DNA of 35,990 nucleotides, taken from assembly GCA_013306675.1 (NCBI GenBank), contig JABLUY010000313.1, positions 1 to 35,990 on the forward strand. The letters are read 5' to 3'. The stretch comes from Thraustochytrium sp. TN22. Its lineage: Eukaryota > Sar > Bigyra > Thraustochytrida > Thraustochytriidae. The translations under genes were made by a program, and so were the position numbers. The notes under the pieces are model-generated. The model saw only the letters and a list, made by a program, of their open reading frames with translations. It was not told the origin of the DNA and did not search any database. The first letter of the stretch is position 1; each line of letters starts with the position of its first letter. Below are positions 1 through 9,200 of this stretch, piece by piece.

Positions 1-90
1 CCTCGCCTCGCCTCGCCTCGCCTCGCCTCGCCTCGCCTCGCCTCGCCTCGCCTCGTCTCGCCTCGCCTCGCCGCGCCGCGCCGCACCGCG
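1..90. repeat. CCTCG pentanucleotide microsatellite
   Basis: Eleven perfect CCTCG units run from 1 to 55. They are followed by degenerate units (TCTCG, then CCTCG twice, then CCGCG/CCGCA variants) to about 90. It is not a telomere repeat. The window begins inside the tract, so its true length is unknown. Confidence 0.95.
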
Positions 91-1172
91 TCATTCTCGC
101 TACGAAACGAGCCGCCACGGATCGCAGCGACGAGAGCACAGCGCACAGCTTGCTCGGGCTTGTTCGCAGAAGCGTCCACGTCCTCGTCGAGTGTCCCCAC
201 AAAGACAACGGCACGACGTACACGTGATACGTGCCGTGGCTTGGTGGCTTTCCGCAAGTAACGGGCCTGGTTCCCCAGGCTCACGATGTCGTGACGCGTC
301 GCAAAGCATCGCAATGTGTCGCTGCGCTGCGGCGCACTGCGGCGCCCTGTGCCGGTGGTTAATTGAGCGACCTGATCGTGACGACATGTCTCGCCCATGC
401 GTTGAATGCGGCACGCTTCCTTGCCTGCCTGCCTGCTTGCCTGCGTGCCTCCTGCGTGCAAGCGAGCAAGAACTTGGCATTCATGCAAGAACGCTTTCGC
501 CTCGGAGGCATTCGCCTGCAGGAAGCACGTTACAGGGCTGCGACACAGTGCGGTGCCTACTGACTGTTCGCAGCAACGGACTTCACTCGCGCCAGCGGAG
601 GAAGAGGCCCTCGAAGCGAACATGCAGGTGCGCCTAGACAAGCCAAGGCAAAGGGCTGGAAGGCACGCAGGCCGGCCGCATCTTCGTCGGTTCCGACGGT
701 GCCGGCGTGGCAGCGCGCCACTGTGCCGGAGCCGCGAGCACGCGGACGCTCGTACAAAGCCTGAGCCTATGGTGCTGCCAGCTCAACGGATCGCGGCGTC
801 TCACTGTTCGCCGCACTACAACAGCTGTGGAAAAAAGGAGGAGACACACGCGTCGAGGGCCCAGCCAGAAGCACAGGGAGGAGAGGCGCAACGCGGGCGC
901 AAGGCCAGCGGCGGCAGACCGCGATTGGCGCCCGCTCCGAGGCGCGGTAGCGCGTAAAGTAGCAGGCAAAGTGGCCTGTGGCCGCAGGGCAGGCCGGCCG
1001 CCGCTTGGCGCGAGCCTGGTCGGGGGCGGCACAGTGCTTGGCACGGTGTGCCTCGAGGTGCTGCGCAGCGTGTCCAGGTCTGACGGCGGCAAGCTAGAGC
1101 ACGCCGGTCGCAAGCTAGAGGCTAGGCAATTGCCATTCGCTGCTCGGCGGCAGCTGAGCGACTGCTTGCATC
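91..1172. other. Intergenic stretch with no recognisable gene
   Basis: Open frames exist here on both strands because of the high GC content. Their translations are arginine-, alanine- and cysteine-rich, with no recognisable domain and overlapping alternatives in several frames. A short TGCC/TGCT-rich tract lies near 418-455. The right end must hold the 5' leader and promoter of the carotenoid oxygenase gene, but I see no clear TATA box. Confidence 0.6.
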
Positions 1173-2861
1173 ATGACGCAGCTGGCGCGCCACGAGAGGC
1201 GGCGGATGAGGCCTGACAGGAGCGCTCTTGCACGCTGCAGGCAGTGCGCAGCAGGCCTTGTGGCAATTGCCGCTGCGGTGGCCGCGCCCGGTGCCACGGC
1301 GCTCCAGCTCAACATGCACGAGGTGCAGTCTCGCGAGGCGCACCTCGAGACCGGGGCGCTGCCGAGGTGGATCAAGGGCACGCTGTACATCAACGGACCC
1401 TCCGTCCACGACTTCTCCGACTTCGGGGTGGACCTCGTTACCGAACACTTCTTTGACGGCCTCGGCGCTGTCACAGCGCTCGAACTGAATGCCACGAGCG
1501 TCCATCTCAGCACGCGCATCCAAGAGACCGAGACCTTCCGCCGTCTGCGCGACGAAGGCCGCTACGAGTCCGTCACCTTCGGAACGCCCATGTGCTGGGC
1601 CTCTCTCTGGTACCGGCCGTATGACCTCCTCATTGACAATACCCCCATCAATCTGTACCCGTACGAGGGCAAGCTCTTTGCCACCTCGGACGGCGCATAC
1701 CGGCACGGCATTGATCCAGACACGCTCGAGACCGTGGCTGCACACAACCAGGACCCGATTGGTCCCATGGGCGCCGCCCATCCAGCTGTTGACCCGAGCA
1801 CCGGAGAGGTCTTCAACTATGCGGGTCCGACGCGCGTGCGCCTGGACATGTCGACCTTGGAGCCCGTTGCGGAGTTTCACTTGGTGCAGGAGTTCCACCG
1901 CTCGGATGGCGCCCTGCAGCGTAAGGAGCTCGGCACGGTGTGGGCTCCGGCGCTTTGGATCTCGCACAGCGTCGGCCTCACCGAGGACTTCGTGCTCTAC
2001 CGCATCCTCAGCGAGCGGCCGCGCATGTCGCTCGATACGAGCAGCCTGGCCAACTTTCTGCACTTTGAGCCGGAGCAGAACGTCGAGGTGATCGCGGCGG
2101 GCCGCCGCGGCCAAGGTGTGCACCGCATGGTCTGCAACGAGGCCTTCAGCAGCTTCCACATCGTCAACAGCTTCACGCGCAGAGCCAGCCGCGAGATCGT
2201 TCTTGACTCGGTTGCCTCCGACTCCGGCCTGCTCAACGCGCGCACCAAGGACGTCTTCCACGAGGGCTACAAGCCGACCTCCGCACGACCCAACACCACG
2301 ATGCCTTTCATGGCCGAGAGTATCAACTACTTTTACAAGCGCTGCGTGCTCCGCGGCCTGCCGCTCGGCGACGACGAGGACGACGACCGGGCCGACAAGG
2401 GCCTCCTTGAGCCGACCTGCTCGTGCGCCAACATCTTCCGCTACCCGTTCGAGCTCCCGGTCATTAACCCGCTCTTCCGCATGCGCCGCCATCGCTACGT
2501 GTGGAGCGCGGCGGGCCAGGGCGCGACGCTTTGGTCCAACCAGATTGTCAAGTTTGACATGAAGTACGCCAACCCGAACGCGAAACCGGACGCTTACATG
2601 CTCACGTGGGACCCGCCGGCCGGATTTGTCGTCGGCGAGCCGCGCATGGTGCCCGCGCCAGGCAAGGACAATGCCGAGGAGGACGATGGCGTCATTCTCT
2701 TCATTCTCTATCACGAGACCTTGCCAATTTCGCGTCTCGTCACGCTCGATGCCGCCACGCTCGAGACTATGGCCGTGCACGCCCTTCCGGTGGACATGCC
2801 GATGCAGGTGCACGGCGTGTACAAGGACCTGAATCGCGCAGGGCGCATTTTTGCGAACTAA
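1173..2861 (+). CDS. Carotenoid cleavage oxygenase (RPE65/BCO family), probably secretory-pathway targeted
   Basis: Single-exon 562-residue protein of the carotenoid oxygenase family, non-haem iron enzymes that cleave carotenoid or apocarotenoid double bonds. The family's seven-bladed propeller holds Fe(II) with four histidines. Candidates here are H203 (AAHP), H265 (SHSVGLT), H329 (SFHIVN) and H547 (VHGV). Two of the three second-shell glutamates are visible at E427 (FELPVIN) and E489 (GEPRMVPAPG). The third, expected near residue 173 (ATSDG), appears as aspartate. Other family motifs are GTLYINGP (69-76) and the phrase DGLGAV (95-100). Residues 24-44 form a hydrophobic alanine-rich segment ending in ATA, like a signal peptide; starting at M12 (1206) would give a more ordinary signal sequence, so the start is uncertain. 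An acidic loop (400-406) precedes the E427 motif. The gene converges on the chromatin gene. Substrate and cleavage position cannot be read from sequence. Confidence 0.93.
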   Translation: MTQLARHERRRMRPDRSALARCRQCAAGLVAIAAAVAAPGATALQLNMHEVQSREAHLETGALPRWIKGTLYINGPSVHDFSDFGVDLVTEHFFDGLGAVTALELNATSVHLSTRIQETETFRRLRDEGRYESVTFGTPMCWASLWYRPYDLLIDNTPINLYPYEGKLFATSDGAYRHGIDPDTLETVAAHNQDPIGPMGAAHPAVDPSTGEVFNYAGPTRVRLDMSTLEPVAEFHLVQEFHRSDGALQRKELGTVWAPALWISHSVGLTEDFVLYRILSERPRMSLDTSSLANFLHFEPEQNVEVIAAGRRGQGVHRMVCNEAFSSFHIVNSFTRRASREIVLDSVASDSGLLNARTKDVFHEGYKPTSARPNTTMPFMAESINYFYKRCVLRGLPLGDDEDDDRADKGLLEPTCSCANIFRYPFELPVINPLFRMRRHRYVWSAAGQGATLWSNQIVKFDMKYANPNAKPDAYMLTWDPPAGFVVGEPRMVPAPGKDNAEEDDGVILFILYHETLPISRLVTLDAATLETMAVHALPVDMPMQVHGVYKDLNRAGRIFAN

Positions 2862-3254
2862 TGGCAAAAGGCCAATAGGACCCACATCTCTGCCTCGTGT
2901 CGGGCGTGGACCTCGAGCGCGCGGACGGGTGGGTTGTAACAGAAACAAGTCTCCAACGCAAGCTACGTAGCCTCCTTGATCAAAATGCCTCATCTCATAC
3001 ACGCTTGCTCTAGCTAGCAAGTTGGCTGGCGGTCTAGCTAACCAGGCGTTCCGTCCGGAAAGCCTTCACTTGATGGCCTAACAAAAGGTCGTGTCGTCGC
3101 GGGCCGTCGTTGCAGGCTGTCTAGAGCAGGACTCCTTGCCGCAGGTCGTTCGTCGCGCGGCTCGCACTTGCACATACGCCTAGCACCCACATAATTGTTT
3201 CGTCTTCGTCTTCGTCTTCTTCTTCTTCTTCTTCTTCTTCTTGGCATTCCTCTT
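2862..3254. other. Convergent 3' intergenic region with hairpin and CTT tract
   Basis: This separates the stop codons of two convergent genes. It contains an inverted repeat with a 6-bp stem CTTGCT/AGCAAG (3004-3009 with 3016-3021) and the loop CTAGCT. A CTT/CGTCTT microsatellite lies at about 3199-3241. On the minus strand the latter is a GAA-rich 3' UTR tract of the chromatin gene. Transcript ends of both genes probably lie here, but no standard AATAAA signal was seen. Confidence 0.55.
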
Positions 3255-6200
3255 TCATCTCTTCTTGGCCTTCTTCTTCTTGCGGTTACGTGCGGAGCGC
3301 TTGAGCGCCGAGATGCGGTTCGCACGGCGCGACAGCTCAGGAAACAAAATGGCAGAGTCGAGCGCCGTGATCCGCACAGCCAGGCTGCTGGCCGTCTTGG
3401 TCCGCAGGGCGAAGCCAGCATCGCCGTACAGGTTGTAATACCAATTCTCCAGCGGCACCGCGGTGTCAATGATGGCGCATTCGAGCATGCACGCAGCCTG
3501 ACGCAGGTCGCGCCAGTTGGCTGCCGAAGTGACGAGGCGGATCCAGCCGCGACGGCGGTCGTAGAGCCAGACGCTGTTGTCCTCGATCTTGTGCAGGTGG
3601 ATGGCAAGCTCCATGTTGAGGAGAACAACTTTGAGGTCCAGCAGACACTTGTCCTCGAAGCGGGTACCCGTCTGCAGCTGCACGGGCGAGGCGTCCATCA
3701 CCGCACGCAGGTGACGCTCGCAGGCGTGCGGCCCCACAACCGAAGCCGAGAAGCCCGAGTTGCAGAATCGCTCCGGCGTGGGCGCCGAGGTGCCCTCCTT
3801 GGACACCTCGCGCAGGTGCGCCCCAACCAGCGTGTCCGCGAGCGCGCGGCTCTCCGATACCTTTTCAGCGTGTACCTCAGGCGCCGGCGCATTGCACGCG
3901 TCGTCCAGGAGCTCGAACTTGCGGTCCCACACGTCGCCCCGCGACAGGAGCTTGCAACGGGACTGGATCGAGGTCAGCAGCGCCGCCTCACGCTTGCCCT
4001 TGCCGTTGAGACTATCCAGGAAGCGGTTCATGTTCCGCCGCCCCGCGATGACGCGCCACCCGAGCTCGTCCGGCTCCGCGATGCCATGCTGGACGGCCTC
4101 AGCGCCCAGCAGCACGAAGAGCTTCGAATGGTCCCCGGCAAAGTACATGTACCGGTTGAAGAAGCGGTCCAGACCGAGGAACTTGGGCCGCACCGAAACC
4201 GTCTGCAGCTTCCACTCCAACTCCGCCTTCCAGCGGCGTGCGTCGTCCTTCTGCTTTTTCTTGGCCTTTTGCCGGTCGATGTCGCGCTCCACGCGCTCGA
4301 TCGCACGCAACAGGCTCTTGTTCAGGTCGTTCTCGTGCTCCTTCTTGAACTGCGCAAGCTTGCGACTCATGCGCTTCTGCTCCGCAACGCCCTCGCCCGA
4401 GAGCCGATCCAGAACGCCGTCGTCTTCCTCGTCCGCCGTCTCCGTCTTGGGCGCCGCCTCGATCACCGGCGGGTTCAGCCGCCACTTCTGCCGTGTGCGC
4501 AAGGTGATCCACATGCGTCGGTCAATCTCCTCGCGAAAGAGCGCCGTGTCGCTCGCCAGCTCGCAGAGCACGCGCAGCATCTGCGTGCGCAGGTCGAAAT
4601 CGATGTCCTCGTAGCTCTGCGTGCCGAGCGCAATCACGAACCGCCGAAGAAGCGCAAGCTCGTGCCCATTCGCCCACCGCTCCGGCGCGCATGGGTCCGC
4701 CGCACCGTTCGTTGGCTTGCCGTCCGAACCCTGCATTGCCGCAGCGCGGTAGCGCCGCTGCTCCTCGATTGTCTGCGTCTCGAGTCGCTCCAGCTCGCGC
4801 TTCTCGTCTTCGATGCCGTTGCGCTCGCTGTCTACGGCGAGGAGCGCCGAGTCGCGCTCCATCGCCAGTAGCTCCTCCAAGGTCACGTACTCCACGCGGC
4901 TCTCCAGGTGCACGTACAGCAGCTCGAACTTCTTGGTGGTCTCGTCGTACGAGACGACCGACGCCTCCTTGCAGCCCTCCTCTTCGAAGAATTTCAGCAC
5001 GATCAGGCCCAAGTGCGAGTCTGGCGTGTCGCGCGCCAGCTCCAGGTGCTTGGACCGATCTGCCGGGGGTGCCTTGGGAACATGCTCCGGAGGCAGCTGC
5101 TCGGCGCCCGCGCCCAGCATGCCGGCGGTCAACTTGGCCGGCCCTTCCTCCTCTTCTCCCTCCTGCTCATCGACCTCGGCCTCCTCCTCCTCCTCCTCCT
5201 CCTGCTCCTCCTCACCGTCATCCCCTTCTTCCTCCTGCTCCACGACGTCTTCTTCCGCCTCCACCGCCACTTGCTGCTCCACATGATTGCCGTTGTCCGT
5301 CATGGCAGCACGAGCACCGGCGGGAGCAGAGTCTGCTGCGCCACTCGCAGCTGCCGGGGCCGGGGCCGGGGCCATTTCGACTTCCTCGTCCTCATCCTCG
5401 TTGTCATCGTCATCGTCGTTGTCGCCCTTGGCCCGCTTACTCTTCCTGCGCTCCTTGCGCTTGGCCTTCTTCTCCTTCTTTTTGTCCGCGTAGGCGTCGT
5501 ACAGTGTGAGCGCGCTGGTTAGATCATCCTCGGCCAGGCTCACCTCGGCGCCATCATCATCAAACTTGATGCGCCACATGGGGCCCTTGCTCGAGTAAGC
5601 GACCACGGTGCCGCGAACAAGCGCATCCGGGTCGCTCGCATCTGCAGATTGCGCAACGCGTGAGCCCACATGCAAGCCCTCCTTGCGGAAGCCACGGTGG
5701 CTCAGCTTGTCTGTGAGCGTGTAATCAGCCACGGTCGCACGCACGTGCTTGCGCTTGCGGCTCTTCCTCTTCTTCTTGCCGTCCTCGTCGTCCGCGCCAG
5801 CACCGTCGCCCGCCGCCGCTGCCGCAGTCATCTCGGTGTCACCGTCGTCGGCCTGCGCAGCGCCGCCCCCAGCGCCCGCGCCGTCCTCGCCGGCGTCCGC
5901 TCCCCCTGCCACCTCGGTGCCGCCATCCACGAGCCACGGGGCGGCCGGGAGACCACTGCTGTACGGATACGGGTTCATGGCGAGCATGCTGTCTTCCTTG
6001 AGAACCCAGGCGCGAAAAAGCGTGCGCGTCTTGGACGTGAGCGCATGCGCGAGCTTGTAAATGTAAGAGCCGCGCAGGTTGTACAACTTGCAGTTGAACC
6101 AGATCAGCTCGATGTCGTCCAGGACTTGCCCACAGTCCTGATAGTGCGACGGGTCCTGCAGCTGCTTGTCCACGGTGCGAAGCGCCATGGGCTTGTCTAC

Positions 6201-9200
6201 GATCGCCAGGTAGTCCGGGTAAGTCGCCGTGTCGACCTCCTCCCAGAAAACGCTGGCCTGGTCCTCGTTGCCAATGTGGCGCACCACAGCCTGGCAGCGC
6301 AGACGCAGCTCCGAGGTCGCGTCCACGTTGGCCGCCGCCTCGGACACTGGGTTCGGGCCTTGCTTGGGCGCCTTGCGCGCCGGTGTGGACGCCGCACCGC
6401 CACTTCCGGGCGCAACAGAGCTCGAACCAGTGGCAGCAGCAGCGGCGGCGCCGCTGCCTGTCCCCGTGCTGGAGCGGCTCTTGCGCTTGCGCGAAGATGA
6501 GCTCGTAGCGGCCGCCTTGGCGCTCCCGCCAGCCTTCTTGGCGGAAGAGGTCGAGGCGCGAGGTGCGGCCGCCTGGGCCGCCTCGGACTTGGCGCGCTCC
6601 TCCGCGGCCGCAGCCTCTCCTGCGGCTTCCGCGGCCGTCTCGTCCGCAGTGGCCATGAGCGCTGGATTGATGGCGCGGATCGTATGCACAAGCGCCTCAA
6701 GGATAAGGCGCTTGCACGGGCCGGCGGCATTCGACTTGAAAACGCCCTTGCTGATGCTCTGGTTCAGGGCCGCGCGCAACTGCGTCTCGGACTCCGGGAT
6801 CTGCGGGAGCATCTCGTTGACATGGGCGCGGATGCGCGCGCCGCGGTTCGTGGGCATATCGCGCACCTGGACGAGGCTCTGCACCCAGTCAGGCAACGAG
6901 GCGAGCTTGTCGCCGTTGAGCGCGACAATCTGGGGCGGCACAAGCGTCTGCACGGCCTTGACTTTACCCTTGGCTGCCTTGGCCTTGACCTTGGGCATAG
7001 GGCCAGCGATGGGCGCGAGGCGGCGCACGCCAGCCATGGACGCACCGCCCACTGCTGACGAGGTGTCGGCGTTGCGTGCCGAGGCGGCAGGCGTGTTGCT
7101 CACCTTCGACGCGTTCAAAATGGCCGCCGAGATGGCCTGCAGCTTACCAGCCTCCGTCGGGTAATAAAGGAGGGCCTCCGCGGACCGGCTGCCGCTGTAA
7201 GGCGCCTCCTCGAGCGCGTCCACGCGCGCCAGAATGGCTACCATGGACGCCTCGCGCATCGCTACGAGCCGCATCTTGGCAGCCTTACGCGCCTGGCGCT
7301 TGCTGTGGCCTGTCGGCTCGCCGTCCTCGTCCACCTCATCCTCGTCCTCGTTGTCATCCTCCTCGTCTTCCTCGCCCCGCGCGTTGCGGCTCATGACGCA
7401 GCTCACCGAAACCTGTGTGTGATGCAAAATCTCCTTGAAGTACTGCGTCTCGCGGCCCAGCTCCATCTGCCGAATCTGCAAGATACACAGGTAACGGAGG
7501 AGCTCGGGCCAGGTGGCATCGTTGAGCGGAGCGTATCGGCGCGCCGACACGCTACGTTCGCGCGCAGCTTCGCTCATGTTGCTCTCGTGCGTACTCTGCG
7601 AGCCGAGGAAGAGCATCTCCGCCAGGCCAACGTGCATCGGGACAAGCAGGTGCATGTCGCAGGCGGCAAGCGCCTGCCGCACTTCGGGCAGCAACACAAC
7701 AGGCGTGCGTTCCGTGCCTTCCTTGAAGCGAGGCCGTCCGTCAGCCCGCGGACCGGCCGCGCTCGCGTTGCTCTTGCGCTTAGAGGACTTTGTCTTTTTG
7801 GCCTTCTTGGCTGACCCGGCCTTGGCCTTGGACCTGCCGCCGTTTGCGACAATGGACCCGCGCCGCGAGGCGCCGTCCTCGTCAACGTCCATGTTGTCCT
7901 CATCGTCCTCCTCGTCGTCGTCGTCCTCATCTTCCTCTTCGTCGTCGTCGTCGTCCTCCTCCTCGTCACCGTAGTCGTCGTCCTCGTCGTCGTCCACGTC
8001 GAGATCGTCCTCATTGCCACCCATGTCGAGATCGTCGTCATCATCGCCCTCGCCGTCGTCGTCGTCGTTCGTCGTGAAAAACTCGCCGTCCACACCGGGG
8101 CGCACGAGGCCATCCTCATGCTCCGGGACCTTACACAGGTTGAAGAGCGGGGCAAACTTAGCAAAGAAGTCCCAGATCTCCAGAAGGTCACCGCAGCGCG
8201 GGCCCGGGAAGAGCCTACGCATGGTGTCAACGGCCAGCGGCTTGATGGAGGCGGTGAGCTCCAGGTCGTCCGGGAGGTCAACCTCGGTGTGCGCGCCGAG
8301 GACGTCCTCAATGGCGAGGCCGGCCTTCTCGAGCTGGTCGTAAAAGCCGAAGAGCTCCTTTTTCACCTGTTCGGTGCGGGCTGTCTTACGGCCACGCTCG
8401 CGCTCCGCGTGCTCGAGCTTGTCGAGACGCGCGCGCGCCGCGGCGAGCTTGCGCTGCTGCTTGTCGAACTGATCCTCGGCGCGCTTCAGGTCAGTTCGCA
8501 CGGAGTTCTGCTCCTTCTTGGGCAGCTCGTCAATGTCCGCGGCCGCGGCGGTGGCGCGATCGAGCTCCTTTTGCAAAATGTCCAGGGCCTCCTCCTCGAA
8601 CTTTAGCTGATTGCGAACCATCACGAGCTCCTGCTCCTTCTCGTCCTTGTGTTCATCTCTGTTCTTCTTGATCTCCTCGCGCAGGTCTTTGAGCGCGTCG
8701 AGATGGTCCTGGCGCTCACGGATGCGGGCGTCCTTGTCCTCCTTGCGAATACGCACGACGTCCTGCTTCGCCTTGCGCTTGGTCTCCACGCGCATGGACC
8801 GCGCGTGGCGGTCCTCGATGCGCATGTGGCGGCGCGCTGCGGCTTCGACACGGCGGTCCACGGCGTCCTGGTGCTTCTCCATGCGCTTGAGCGCCTTGTC
8901 GATGCGGTCGCCCACCATCTTGAGCCGCTTCTCGAGCTTTTTGTTCTCCTTGTCGCGACCGCCGCGCTGGAAGCGGAAGTGGTAATTCTGCGCTGCGTCC
9001 ATGAGCGGGAGCGCCTCGATCGTCTCGACGACCTTCTTCTCCTCGATGCCAAACAGATACGAGCCGAGCTGCTCGTTGAGGAGCGGCGTGAGGTCGACCT
9101 GCCACCAGAGAATCTGGTGCGGCTGGGGGAGCAAGTGAAGGTTCGGGGCACCCGCGAGGTAGTTTTTGTCGCCCAAGCCAGGCAGGTCTGGCTTGGTGGT

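Noticed and set aside
1-90. Terminal CCTCG repeat considered as a telomere
   Set aside because: The unit is unlike known telomere repeats such as TTAGGG, and other pentamer tracts occur inside the window.
1122-3020. 632-codon open frame antisense to the carotenoid oxygenase
   Set aside because: Composition is His/Arg/Val-rich with no domain. It mirrors a strongly supported gene and is expected from GC-rich codon use.
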